64,000 bases of DNA from Streptomyces sp. NBC_01551 (GCF_026339935.1 NZ_JAPEPX010000001.1:6475501-6539500), one strand, 5' to 3'; positions 17,455-26,316 are shown, numbered from the stretch's first letter. Translations and numbers: made by a program. The notes: a model not told the origin generated them from the letters alone.

Positions 17455-20273
17455 GCCGAACCTCCGATCAGGGTGAGGAACGCGTCCTCCAGCCGGCGGT
17501 GCGGCCCCACCGCGGACACCGGCACCTCCAGCCGTACGAGTTCGGCGATCAGGCCGTCGGCCGTCGCGCCCTCCAGCCGTACCAGCAGCCCGTCATCGGC
17601 CGCCGCCACGGAGCCCACGCCCTCCAGCGCCGCCACCTTCTCCATCGTCGTTGCGTCCACCGGCCGGGCCAGCGCCACCAGCAGGGTGTCCCCGCCGCCC
17701 GTGATCTCCGCGACCTCGCCCGCCTGCACCAGCCGCCCCCGGTCCATGACGACCAGGTGGGTGCAGGACTGCTCGACCTCCGACAGCAGGTGGCTGGAGA
17801 CGATGACCGTCCGCCCGCCCGCCGCGTACCGGATCATCACGTCCCGCATCTCCCGGATCTGCGGCGGGTCCAGCCCGTTGGTCGGCTCGTCGAGGATCAG
17901 CAGGTCCGGCATCCCGAGCATGGCCTGCGCGATCGCGAGCCGCTGCCGCATGCCCTGCGAGTACGTGCGCACCGCGCGCTCCAGCGCGTCGCCGAGTCCG
18001 GCGATCTCCAGGGCCTCCGCCATGTGGGCGTCCTCGGCCGGGCGCCCGGTGGCCTGCCAGTACAGCTCCAGGTTGGCGCGGCCCGTCAGGTGCGGCAGGA
18101 ACCCGGCGCCCTCGACGAACGCCCCGACCCGCGACAGCACCGGCGCGCCGGCCCGCACCGCGTGCCCGAACACCCGGATCTCGCCGGCGTCCGGGGAGAT
18201 GAGCCCCATCAGCATCCGCAGCGTGGTGGTCTTGCCCGCGCCGTTCGGCCCGAGCAGGCCCAGCACCTGCCCCTTCTCCACCCGGAACGACAGGTCCCGT
18301 ACCGCGTACCGGTCCTGGGCCTTCGCGTACTTCTTCGTCAGCCCGGTGATCTCCAGCGGTACGTCGGCCAGCGCCGGGTCCGGCGCGGGTACGCCGCTGC
18401 GCGCTCCCGCGCGGCCCCGCCCGGGCCGCCGGATCCCCAGCAGCGCCGCGGCGAGCGCCGCCGCGCCCAGCGGCAGCCCCCAGGTCCAGGCGGGCAGTGC
18501 GGCGGCGGCCGTCCGTACCCCGTCGGCGACGGGCACCGCGAGGGGGCCCTCCACCGAGACGGTGTACGCGGCGGGCGCGGCCGGGGAGGCGTAGCCGAGG
18601 TCCGTGGCGGCGACGACGAGGCGCAGCCGGTGCCCGGCCTCGACGGCGTGGTCGACGGCCGGGAGCCGCAGTTCGACGCGCGCGCCGTCGCGGGCGTTGT
18701 CCACCCGGACCGGGGCGACCAGCTGACTCGGCAGCACCTGCCGGCGTCCGTCGGGGCCGACGTCGTACACCTTGCCGAAGAGGACGGCCGAACCGTCCTC
18801 GGCCGTCGACCTCACCTTGAGGGTGACGGTCGGCGTCCCGGTGATCCGCAGGTCCGCGGGGAGCGGCTCCGACTCGAACCGGGCGTTCTGCCCCGGGAAG
18901 TCCAGCGAGAGCCCGGCGCCGAAGGCGGCGAGCTGCCCGCCGATGCCGGGGAGCGCGGACAGCGAGGGCGGGGTGCCGCCGGCCGGATTGGCGAAGGTCT
19001 GTTCCCGGCCGGTCAGCGCGATCGGGTGCGGGCCGGAGGCGAGCCCCGGGTACCGGTCGCCCGTCGCGCCGCGCAGCCGCACCTCGCCGTCGGTGGAGTC
19101 GATGCCTCCGGAGCGGGAGACCCGGAACGCCGGGCCGGTGTCGGCGCTCTCGTCCCCCTTGAGGTAGCGGTCGAACCAGGCCGTCACGCGGGCCTCGGTC
19201 CGGCCGGCCTCGCGCATGCCGCCGTCGTGTCCGCCGGCCGCCCAGTCCACGGCGACGGGCGCGCCGTTCGCCGCGATCGCGCGGGCCATGGCATCGGCCT
19301 GGCCGAGCGGGAAGAGGGAGTCGTCCTGGCCCTGCACGATCAGGGTGGGCACCTTGATCCGGTCGCCGACCGCCGACGGGCTGCGCTTCTCCAGCAGCTG
19401 CCGGGCCTCGGCGTCGGGCTTGCCGGCCACCGCGACCCGCTCGTACATGGCGCACAGGTCGGGCTCGAAGCGCCCGCAGCCGGTGGCCGCGGGGCCGTCG
19501 GAGCGCCGGGGGGCGCCGGTACCGGCCGGGCCGTCCGGAACGGCGGAGTCCGGGGCGGCCCTGTCCGGAGCTGTCGCGTCCGGAGGGCTCGTGTCCGGGG
19601 CGCTCGTGTCCGGGGCGGCGGCGGACTGCTGGAGGCCGCCCGCCGCGCCGGTCGTGAAGAAGATGCCGGTCCAGAGCTTCTTGAAGACGCCGTCCGGGAA
19701 GAGCGAGTCGGCGAGGTTCCAGTACGTGATCTGGGGGGCGATCGCGTCCACCCGCCGGTCGTACCCGGCGGCGAGCAGCGACACCGCGCCGCCGTACGAC
19801 GCGCCGGACACGCCGACGAGCGGATCGCCGTCCGCGTCGAGCCGGATCCCGGGCTGCCGGGCGAGCCAGTCGATGAGCCGGGAGACGTCCTTGACCTCCC
19901 GCTCCGGATCGTTCAGCCCGATCCGGCCGCCGGAGCGGCCGAAGCCGCGGGCGGACCAGGTCAGGACGGCGTACCCGTCGCGGGCCAGCTGCTCGGCCTG
20001 CGGGCGGACGTCCTCCTTGCTCCCGCCGAAACCGTGTCCGAGGAGGACGGCGGGACGTTTCGCCCCGTCCTTGCCGTCCGCGCCGGCGGCGGTGAAGTAC
20101 GAGGTGTCGATCGCGGCGCCGGGCATGTCGAGCACACGGTCCTGGCGGTGCACGGCCGGCGCGTCGTCGGCCGCGGCGGTGGCCGTCAGCGTGCCGGCCC
20201 CCGCGACGACGGCGAGGGCGGCCGCACCGGCGAGCAGGCGGCCGCGGCGGCGCCGGGGCAGTCGGAGCTTCAT
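17451..20273 (-). CDS. Fusion of exported S15-type alpha/beta hydrolase with ABC transporter ATPase
   Basis: 940 residues. A signal-anchor (RRRRGRLLAGAAALAVVAGAG) is followed by an alpha/beta hydrolase of the X-Pro dipeptidyl-peptidase/CocE group, with nucleophile S159 in GASYGG and HDGG near residue 350. A Pro-Asp-rich spacer occupies about residues 220-255, and a beta-sandwich domain follows. A transmembrane helix (WTWGLPLGAAALAAALLGI, about 605-625) precedes an ABC ATPase with Walker A GPNGAGKTTT near 674, signature YSQGMRQR near 772 and Walker B LLILDEPTNGLD near 790. The two membrane segments would put the hydrolase outside and the ATPase inside. The downstream permease overlaps by ATGA. 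Substrate unknown; peptide export coupled to processing is a guess. Confidence 0.9.
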   Translation of the reverse strand: MKLRLPRRRRGRLLAGAAALAVVAGAGTLTATAAADDAPAVHRQDRVLDMPGAAIDTSYFTAAGADGKDGAKRPAVLLGHGFGGSKEDVRPQAEQLARDGYAVLTWSARGFGRSGGRIGLNDPEREVKDVSRLIDWLARQPGIRLDADGDPLVGVSGASYGGAVSLLAAGYDRRVDAIAPQITYWNLADSLFPDGVFKKLWTGIFFTTGAAGGLQQSAAAPDTSAPDTSPPDATAPDRAAPDSAVPDGPAGTGAPRRSDGPAATGCGRFEPDLCAMYERVAVAGKPDAEARQLLEKRSPSAVGDRIKVPTLIVQGQDDSLFPLGQADAMARAIAANGAPVAVDWAAGGHDGGMREAGRTEARVTAWFDRYLKGDESADTGPAFRVSRSGGIDSTDGEVRLRGATGDRYPGLASGPHPIALTGREQTFANPAGGTPPSLSALPGIGGQLAAFGAGLSLDFPGQNARFESEPLPADLRITGTPTVTLKVRSTAEDGSAVLFGKVYDVGPDGRRQVLPSQLVAPVRVDNARDGARVELRLPAVDHAVEAGHRLRLVVAATDLGYASPAAPAAYTVSVEGPLAVPVADGVRTAAAALPAWTWGLPLGAAALAAALLGIRRPGRGRAGARSGVPAPDPALADVPLEITGLTKKYAKAQDRYAVRDLSFRVEKGQVLGLLGPNGAGKTTTLRMLMGLISPDAGEIRVFGHAVRAGAPVLSRVGAFVEGAGFLPHLTGRANLELYWQATGRPAEDAHMAEALEIAGLGDALERAVRTYSQGMRQRLAIAQAMLGMPDLLILDEPTNGLDPPQIREMRDVMIRYAAGGRTVIVSSHLLSEVEQSCTHLVVMDRGRLVQAGEVAEITGGGDTLLVALARPVDATTMEKVAALEGVGSVAAADDGLLVRLEGATADGLIAELVRLEVPVSAVGPHRRLEDAFLTLIGGSA

Positions 20274-20400
20274 ACGGGAACCCTAATCGCCGGGCCCGCG
20301 CCGCCCGAGCCTCCGCAGGCGGAAGTCCGCGACCTTCTCAGGGAGTACACCGCCCGCGCCGCGTACTGCGCCCGCGGTATACGGCGTACGGCTGTCCGGG

Positions 20401-20500
20401 TCGCCGACGTGCGGAGGCCGCCGACCTGCGGGGGCCGCCGACCTGCGGGGGCCGCCGACCTGCGGGGGCCGCCGACCTGCGGGGGCCGCCGCCTGGCGGG
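20401..20500. repeat. 17-bp tandem repeat, four perfect copies
   Basis: CCGCCGACCTGCGGGGG repeats without change at 20418-20434, 20435-20451, 20452-20468 and 20469-20485. A degenerate copy lies on each side (20401-20417 and 20486 onward). It fills the spacer between the divergent peptidase-ABC fusion gene and DNA ligase gene. The period is not a multiple of three and no gene crosses it. The rest of 20274-20511 shows nothing I can assign. Confidence 0.9.
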
Positions 20501-20511
20501 AGGATGGCCGC

Positions 20512-22062
20512 ATGCTGCTCGCCGAGGTCGCGCGCGTGTCGGCGGAGGTCGCCGGGACCTCCGCCCGGTCCCGCAAGACCGCGCTGCTCGCGCAGCTGTT
20601 CGCGGCCGCGCCCGCCGACGAGGCCGGGCTGGTGATCGCATACCTTGCCGGGCGGCTCCCGCAGGGCCGACCGGGCATCGGCTGGCGCGCCCTCGCCCGG
20701 GAGGTCGAACCCGCCGCCGAACCGACGCTGGGCGTCGGCGCCGTCGACGCGGCCGTCACCGAGCTGGCCACCGTCGCCGGCCCGGGCGCGCAGGCCGAGC
20801 GGCGCCGGATCCTGGACGCCCTGCTGGGCGCGGCCACCGCACCCGAGCAGCGGTTCCTGCGCAGCCTGCTCTCCGGCGAGGTGCGCCAGGGCGCGCTGGA
20901 CGCGGTGGCGCTGGAGGGCGTGGCGGCCGCCGCCGGGGTGCCGGCCGCGGAGCTGCGGCGGGCCGTGATGCTGGACGGCTCGTTGCCCCGGGTGGCGGCG
21001 GCCGTGCTCGCCGAGGGGGCGGCGGCGCTGCGGGAGGTCACGCTGCGGGTGGGGCGGCCCGTACAGCCGATGCTGGCGGGGACGGCCAAGTCGGTCGCCG
21101 AGGCGCTGGCCGCGCTCGGGCCGTGTGCGCTGGAGGAGAAGCTGGACGGCATCCGGGTGCAGGTGCACCGCGAGGGCGAGGACGTACGGGTGTACACGCG
21201 CTCCCTGGACGAGATCACCGACCGGCTGCCGGAGGTGGCCGACCTGGCGCGGACGCTGCCCGGCGACCGGTTCATCCTCGACGGCGAGGTGATCGGCCAG
21301 GGTGCGGACGGCCGGCCGGTGCCCTTCCAGGAGATCGCGAGCCGGGTCGGCTCCCGGGTGGACGTGGCGGCCGCCCGGCGGACGCTCCCGGTCGCCCCGT
21401 ACTTCTTCGACGTGCTCGCCTCCGACGGCCGGGTCCTGCTCGACCTCCCGGTCCGCGAGCGGTACGCGGTCCTCGCCGCCCTCGTCCCCGAGGGGTCCCG
21501 GGTCCGCCGGCTGGTGGTGGAGGACCCGCCCGCGCAGACGGCCGAGGCCGAGCGGTTCTGGGCCGACGCCCTGGGCCGGGGCCACGAGGGCGTGATGGCC
21601 AAGGGCCTCGACTCCGCCTACGCGGCCGGGAGGCGCGGCAAACACTGGCTGAAGGTGAAACCGGTGCACACGCTGGACCTGGTGGTGCTGGCCGTCGAAT
21701 GGGGCCACGGCCGCCGCACCGGCCTCCTGTCGAACCTGCACCTGGGCGCCCGGGCCGCCGACGGCACCTTCGCGATGCTGGGCAAGACCTTCAAGGGGCT
21801 CACCGACGAGATGCTGCGCTGGCAGACGGAGCGCCTGCGCGAGCTGGCCGTCGAGGACGACGGCTTCACGGTCCGGGTCCGCCCCGAACTGGTCGTGGAG
21901 ATCGCCTACGACGGCCTCCAGCGCTCCCCGCGCTACCCGGCCGGGGTCGCCCTCCGCTTCGCCCGCGTCCTGCGCCACCGCCCGGACAAGTCGGCGGCCG
22001 AGGCCGACACGGTGGACACCGTCCTGGCGGGCGGGACCGGCCGGGGCCAGGCGCCACCTTGA
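20512..22062 (+). CDS. ATP-dependent DNA ligase (LigB type)
   Basis: 516 residues; GGGAGG precedes ATG 20512. An N-terminal helical DNA-binding domain (residues 1-180) is followed by the adenylation domain with the adenylated lysine K210 in EEKLDGIRVQ. Nucleotidyltransferase motifs FILDGEVIG, YFFDVL, EGVMAKGLD and WLKVKP and a C-terminal OB fold (VVLAVEWGHGRRTG, FRAR-like VRVRPELVVEIAYDGLQRSPRYP) come next. It seals nicks in duplex DNA using ATP, alongside the NAD-dependent LigA expected elsewhere. No Ku or LigD polymerase module adjoins. Confidence 0.93.
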   Translation: MLLAEVARVSAEVAGTSARSRKTALLAQLFAAAPADEAGLVIAYLAGRLPQGRPGIGWRALAREVEPAAEPTLGVGAVDAAVTELATVAGPGAQAERRRILDALLGAATAPEQRFLRSLLSGEVRQGALDAVALEGVAAAAGVPAAELRRAVMLDGSLPRVAAAVLAEGAAALREVTLRVGRPVQPMLAGTAKSVAEALAALGPCALEEKLDGIRVQVHREGEDVRVYTRSLDEITDRLPEVADLARTLPGDRFILDGEVIGQGADGRPVPFQEIASRVGSRVDVAAARRTLPVAPYFFDVLASDGRVLLDLPVRERYAVLAALVPEGSRVRRLVVEDPPAQTAEAERFWADALGRGHEGVMAKGLDSAYAAGRRGKHWLKVKPVHTLDLVVLAVEWGHGRRTGLLSNLHLGARAADGTFAMLGKTFKGLTDEMLRWQTERLRELAVEDDGFTVRVRPELVVEIAYDGLQRSPRYPAGVALRFARVLRHRPDKSAAEADTVDTVLAGGTGRGQAPP

Positions 22063-22095
22063 CGACAGGACCTGGCGCTGTGGCTCGATCCCGCC

Positions 22096-23088
22096 CTACT
22101 GGTCGTCGGGATCGCCCTCGTCCTCGCGCAGCCTGCGCCAGAGGCGGGTGCGGTGCAGCACGTAGAGCGCGATGACCACGAAGACCACCTGCAGACCCAC
22201 GGCGAGCAGCCAGAAGACGACCCCGCTCTCCAGCTCGTCCGTCAGGTAGGCGAAGTTCATCCCGAAGAACCCCGTCAGGAAGGTCAGCGGCAGAAAGATC
22301 GTCGACACGACCACCAGGCGGTTGATCACGCCGTTCTGGTCGCCGGAGACCAGGGAGGAGTAGCTGGCGAAGGCCCGCCGGGCGGCCTCCTGGAGGGACT
22401 CGATGTCCGCGAGCACCAGGCCCGCGGTGCGCTGGTACTCGCGCACGCGCCGCCGGCGCGCCTCCTGGAAGCCGCGGTTCATCACCCGGCGCGTGACGGT
22501 CTCCTCCGCGACCCGGTGGTAGGGGAGGAGGGTGTGGTGCAGGAGGGCCGCGGTCCGTCGCAGCCGCGCCAGGCGGTAGAGCTGCTCGGGTTGCCGTCGG
22601 CGGAACATGGCGTCCTCCAGGTCCTCCACTTCCAGGAGCGCCCGGACGGCGGCCCGGCGATAGGTCTCCAGGGCCTCGTCCAGCAGCAGGAACAGCATGG
22701 CCACGGAGTCCGAAGGGCTCTCGTGCGAGAACCGGGTGGTGACGTCCCCGATCAGCGAGGCCGGTCCCCGGTGCACCGTGACGAGGTACCGCTCGGTCAC
22801 CAGGGCGTGGACGTGGACGACCCGGCCCGCCTCGACCGCGGGCACGACGAACGCGGCGCAGTCCCCGAGGATCTCGGCCCGGGTGTCCTCCCCCTCCCGG
22901 CCGAGCCAGGCCAGGTCCTCGGCCTCCAGGCCGAGCAGGTGGGCGAGCGGCGGTTCGCCGGGTGCGGTCTGCTCGGGCAGCTCCACGTTCACGAGCAGGA
23001 AGCGGGACACGGCCAGCCGCTGACGTGCCTCCGACACGTCGACACGCGTGATGGTGCCCTCCGGCATGGACATCATCGACACGATCAT
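22096..23088 (-). CDS. corA: CorA-family magnesium/cobalt channel
   Basis: 330 residues from ATG 23088, preceded by GAGGGA. A large cytoplasmic alpha/beta domain is followed by a long helix (EYQRTAGLVLADIESLQEAARRAF) and two C-terminal transmembrane helices. The signature GMN lies in the first (FLPLTFLTGFFGMNFAYL), and the second is VVFWLLAVGLQVVFVVIALYVLH, ending in a basic tail. This is the pentameric CorA channel layout. It converges on the ligase gene with a gap of about 33 bp. Confidence 0.9.
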   Translation of the reverse strand: MIVSMMSMPEGTITRVDVSEARQRLAVSRFLLVNVELPEQTAPGEPPLAHLLGLEAEDLAWLGREGEDTRAEILGDCAAFVVPAVEAGRVVHVHALVTERYLVTVHRGPASLIGDVTTRFSHESPSDSVAMLFLLLDEALETYRRAAVRALLEVEDLEDAMFRRRQPEQLYRLARLRRTAALLHHTLLPYHRVAEETVTRRVMNRGFQEARRRRVREYQRTAGLVLADIESLQEAARRAFASYSSLVSGDQNGVINRLVVVSTIFLPLTFLTGFFGMNFAYLTDELESGVVFWLLAVGLQVVFVVIALYVLHRTRLWRRLREDEGDPDDQ

Positions 23089-23221
23089 CGTCCCTCGCCG
23101 TGGGTCAGCCGGTGCGGTGCCTCCCAGCCTCTACCGGGGCGGACCCCGTGCAACCGCGGTGACGCATTCGCCCGGCGACCCGCCCTCGAACAGGTGAGGG
23201 CGGAGCGTCCACCGACCGGTT

Positions 23222-23257
23222 TTGCCTCAGAGGCAAGGGAGATTGCCAGACAGGCAA
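23222..23257. promoter_or_regulatory. Two TTGCC-N5-GGCAA operators upstream of the XRE-cupin gene
   Basis: Site 1 (23222-23236) is a 15-bp palindrome, TTGCCTC-A-GAGGCAA. Site 2 (23243-23257) keeps the TTGCC and GGCAA arms around a different N5. Centres are 21 bp apart, two helical turns, which suits side-by-side dimers. They lie 20-56 bp before the regulator start, so autoregulation is likely. Confidence 0.75.
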
Positions 23258-23277
23258 GATTCTGGCTCAATCGGGGT

Positions 23278-23931
23278 ATGACACCCGGATCTGACACCGG
23301 CCCCGAAGGCGCGGCCGGTACCGACGAACCGGTGGGGGAGCTGCCCACCGTGGCCCCGCGGTTGCGGGACCTGCGGCGCCGGGCCGGTCTCACGCTGGAG
23401 GCCGCCGCCGCGCGGGCCAGGCTCTCGCCCGCCCACCTGTCCCGGCTGGAGACCGGCCGGCGCCAGCCCTCGCTGCCGCTGCTGCTCGGACTCGCCCGCA
23501 CCTACGGCACGACGGTCTCGGAACTGCTCGGCGAGACCCCGGCCGTGGCCGATCCCATCGTACGCGCCGGGGGGCCGGGGGCCCGCGAGGCCGACGGCTG
23601 GACGTACTGGCAGGCGGGCGGGTCCGGGCGCGGGATGCAAGCGCTGCGCGTGCACGTTCCGCACGGGCGCAGCCAGGGCGAGCTGGTGCGGGTCCATCCC
23701 GGCGAGGAGTGGCTGTACGTCCTCAAGGGGCGGCTGCGGCTGCACCTGGGGGATGCCGAGCACCTGCTGGAGCCCGGGGACAGCGCGCACTTCGACTCGC
23801 TCACCCCGCACCGGATCGGCGCGGCCACTGCCGGGGGAGCCGACCTGCTGTTCGTCCACACTCTGCTGCAGAGCAGCCTCGCCGGGCTGTGCCTCGGCGG
23901 CGCGACCACTTCACAGCACCACCACCTCTAG
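23278..23931 (+). CDS. XRE-family transcriptional regulator with C-terminal cupin
   Basis: 217 residues from ATG 23278. The HTH occupies about residues 27-80 (RLRDLRRRAGLTLEAAAARARLSPAHLSRLETGRRQPSLPLLLGLARTYG). A small cupin barrel occupies residues 120-195 (HPGEEWLYVLKGRLRLHLGDAEHLLEPGDSAHFDSLTPHRI) with the usual metal or ligand-binding Glu/His set. Such regulators sense a small molecule through the cupin. The next gene starts eight bases downstream, and an MFS exporter pair lies beyond on the other strand as a possible target. Confidence 0.92.
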   Translation: MTPGSDTGPEGAAGTDEPVGELPTVAPRLRDLRRRAGLTLEAAAARARLSPAHLSRLETGRRQPSLPLLLGLARTYGTTVSELLGETPAVADPIVRAGGPGAREADGWTYWQAGGSGRGMQALRVHVPHGRSQGELVRVHPGEEWLYVLKGRLRLHLGDAEHLLEPGDSAHFDSLTPHRIGAATAGGADLLFVHTLLQSSLAGLCLGGATTSQHHHL

Positions 23932-23939
23932 GAGAGAAC

Positions 23940-24179
23940 ATGCCCGTGGAGTCCGCCGAGACCGCCGAGACCGCCGAGACCGTCGAGGCCGTCGAGACCG
24001 TCGAATCCGCCGAGACCGCGCCCGCGCAGGCGCAGGCGCAGGCGCCCAGCGTGCGCAAGCGCATCGAGTCCAAGTTCCCTCGCGGGCTGGTCATCCGGCT
24101 GATCGCGTACCTGTTCGTCGGCCATCTCTTCGCCTTCTTCGTCTACCTGCTGTTCGTCCTGGGCGCCGAGAACCAGTAG
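23940..24179 (+). CDS. Small single-pass membrane protein (DUF6126-like)
   Basis: 79 residues; AGGAGAG precedes ATG 23940. An acidic, repetitive N-terminus (ETAETAETVEAVETVESAETA, encoded by near-identical 9-bp units) leads to KRIESKFPRGLVIRLIAYLFVGHLFAFFVYLLFVLGAENQ. That part is a basic juxtamembrane helix plus one transmembrane helix with a short outside tail. The core resembles the small DUF6126 proteins often found beside XRE-cupin regulators. Its 3' end overlaps the opposite-strand gene by 37 bp. Function unknown. Confidence 0.85.
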   Translation: MPVESAETAETAETVEAVETVESAETAPAQAQAQAPSVRKRIESKFPRGLVIRLIAYLFVGHLFAFFVYLLFVLGAENQ

Positions 24180-24838
24180 CCCCGGAGCCCAGGGCGCTGC
24201 GGACCGCGCCGGACCCAGCCCAGCACCAGCACCGACGCCACCGCCGCGAACGCGCACCAGGTGGAGGCGAACTCCAGCCGCCACAGCGCCGCGCAGACCA
24301 GCGCCCCGGCGGCCAGCACCGCCCCCAGCAGCCGCAGGCGCCGGTCCCCGGCGAGCAGCAGCGCGCCCAGGGTGGCGAACAGGTAGCCCGCCAGCACCAG
24401 CGGAACGTACGGCACGCTCACGCCGTACCCGAGCGTGTGGCCCCGGATCCCGGCCGTCACCGGACGGGTGGCCAGGCAGTACGCGAGACCGGCGGCGGCC
24501 GCGAGACCCGCGGCCGCCGGCCCCCACAGCACGCGGCGGGCCTCCGGCGCGGCCGCGAGCAGCACCCCGAGCGGCACCCACACCGGCAGCACCGGGAGCG
24601 CGATCACCGCCCAGGCCGTGGTGGCCGGGCCGCAGCCGCCGCCCGTGTCCCAGACGGCGGCCTCCAGCAGCTGGTGCGCGCCCAGCAGCACCGGCAGCGC
24701 CGCGACGGGCAGGTCCCGGATCCGCCGGACCCGCAGAACGCACCCGATCCCGACGGCGGTGACGACCGTGCCCGCCGCCAGATCGGCCGTCGCTCCAGCA
24801 CATGCGCCCGGACCCTTCCGCGCCGTCCCGGCCGTCAC
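24143..24838 (-). CDS. DUF6629-like multi-pass membrane protein, 5' end probably altered
   Basis: 231 residues if started at GTG 24838, which overlaps the MFS stop (GTGA). About seven hydrophobic segments (AGTVVTAVGIGCVLRV, VAALPVLLGAHQLLEAAVW, AVIALPVLPVWVPLGVLLAA, AAGLAAAAGLAYCLAT, YVPLVLAGYLFATLGALLLA, LLGAVLAAGALVCAALW, FAAVASVLVLGWV) match the DUF6629 family. As I recall, members begin MCWSATADL. Here MCWS is present in another frame (ATG 24803) and ATADL in this one, which suggests a 2-base deletion. Function unknown. Confidence 0.75.
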   Translation of the reverse strand: MTAGTARKGPGACAGATADLAAGTVVTAVGIGCVLRVRRIRDLPVAALPVLLGAHQLLEAAVWDTGGGCGPATTAWAVIALPVLPVWVPLGVLLAAAPEARRVLWGPAAAGLAAAAGLAYCLATRPVTAGIRGHTLGYGVSVPYVPLVLAGYLFATLGALLLAGDRRLRLLGAVLAAGALVCAALWRLEFASTWCAFAAVASVLVLGWVRRGPQRPGLRGYWFSAPRTNSR

Positions 24839-26316
24839 GCCCGGGCGGCGGGGGGTTCGAGCGGCGGGGCGGTCACGCCGCAGTGGGTGTGGCACAGCGG
24901 GTGGCAGCCCGCGACCACGGGTTTGCGTACGGTCGCCCACGCCACGACGGAGCCGAGCACCAGCACGCCCGCGCACCACAGCATGGCCCGCCCGAAGGCC
25001 GCGTCGAACTCCGCCGGCATGCGGTACGACTCCGGCCCCATCCCGGACAGCAGCGGCAGCGCCGCGACCGCGAGCAGCCCGGCGGCGCGCGCGGCGGCGT
25101 TGTTGATCCCGCTGGCCAGCCCCGCCCGGCCGGGGTCCACCGAGGCCAGTACGGCGGCCGTCAGCGGCGCCACCAGGGTCACCATGCCCATGCCCATCAC
25201 CAGCAGGGCCGGCAGCACGTCCCGGACGTACGAGGCGTCGGGCCCCACGCGCAACATCAGCAGCATTCCGGCCGCGCACAGCAGCGGCCCCACGGTGAGG
25301 GGGATGCGCGGTCCGATGCGCTCCCCGATGTCGCCGGACCGGGCGGACAGCAGCAGCATCAGAGCGGTCGTCGGCAGCAGGGCGGCGCCGGCGGCCAGCG
25401 CCGAGTACCCGGCGACCACCTGGAGCTGGAGCACGCTCAGGAAGAAGAACCCGCCGAAGGCCGCGTACACGCACAGGGTGACCAGGTTGACGGCGGTGAA
25501 CTGCCGGGACGAGAAGATGTCCGGCGGCACCATCGGATCGGCCCGCCTGTGCTCCACGTACACGAACACGCCGGCCAGCAGGACGCCGACGACGGCCGAG
25601 GCGATGATCAGCGGGGATCCGGAGCGGGCCTCGATCAGCGCGTAGGTGACCAGCGCGAGGGACGTCGCCCCCAGCAGTGCCCCTGCCACGTCGAAGCGCC
25701 CGTGTGCATTCGGGTCCCGCGATTCCGGTACGTGCCGCAGCGCCACCGGTACGCACACCGCGGCCAGGGGCACGTTCAGCAGGAACACCCAGCGCCAGCC
25801 GGGCCCGTCCACCAGCCAGCCGCCGAGGAACGGCCCGACGGCCGCGCCCACACCTCCGAGCCCCGACCACAGCCCGATCGCCCGGCCCCGGTCGTCGGGG
25901 TGGATCGAGCCCTGGATCAGCGCCAGCGAACCGGGCGTGAGCAGCGCCCCGCCGACGCCCTGGAGGGCGCGGGAGGCCACCAGCACCCCGGCGTTCGGGG
26001 CGATGCCGCACAGCAGCGAGCCCAGGGCGAACCACACGACGCCGATGACGAAGACCCGCCGCCGCCCGAACCGGTCGCCGAGCGCCCCGCCGACCAGGAT
26101 CAGCCCGGCGAGGGTCAACAGGTAGGCGTTGGCCGTCCACTGGAGCACCGCGAGATCCGCGTCGAGGTCCTCGCCGATGCGGGGGAGCGCGACGTTGACG
26201 ACGGTGGAGTCGAGCATCGCCATGCTCGACCCGAGCACCGTGGTGAACAGGATCCAACGGCCCCGGGCGGACGTGATCCGCACGGCGGGCCGGACGTCGG
26301 GCGCCGGCGTGGTCAT
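24835..26316 (-). CDS. MFS drug exporter, EmrB/QacA type
   Basis: 493 residues from ATG 26316. The N-terminal motif TVLGSSMAMLDSTVVNVALPRIG and motif A LGDRFGRRRVF, followed by LASRALQGVGGALLTPGSLALI and GPFLGGWLVDGPGWRWVFLLNVP, are characteristic of the DHA2 (14-helix) drug:proton antiporters. It probably exports a hydrophobic or cationic toxic compound. The DUF6629-like gene is coupled to its stop. The XRE-cupin regulator nearby may control the group. Confidence 0.92.
   Translation of the reverse strand: MTTPAPDVRPAVRITSARGRWILFTTVLGSSMAMLDSTVVNVALPRIGEDLDADLAVLQWTANAYLLTLAGLILVGGALGDRFGRRRVFVIGVVWFALGSLLCGIAPNAGVLVASRALQGVGGALLTPGSLALIQGSIHPDDRGRAIGLWSGLGGVGAAVGPFLGGWLVDGPGWRWVFLLNVPLAAVCVPVALRHVPESRDPNAHGRFDVAGALLGATSLALVTYALIEARSGSPLIIASAVVGVLLAGVFVYVEHRRADPMVPPDIFSSRQFTAVNLVTLCVYAAFGGFFFLSVLQLQVVAGYSALAAGAALLPTTALMLLLSARSGDIGERIGPRIPLTVGPLLCAAGMLLMLRVGPDASYVRDVLPALLVMGMGMVTLVAPLTAAVLASVDPGRAGLASGINNAAARAAGLLAVAALPLLSGMGPESYRMPAEFDAAFGRAMLWCAGVLVLGSVVAWATVRKPVVAGCHPLCHTHCGVTAPPLEPPAARA

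Noticed and set aside
20401-20500. CRISPR-like array
   Set aside because: The 17-bp units are directly adjacent with no unique spacers, and there are no cas genes.
20512-22062. Bacterial NHEJ (LigD/Ku) locus
   Set aside because: The ligase lacks polymerase and nuclease domains and has the LigB-type N-terminal helical domain; no Ku gene is adjacent.
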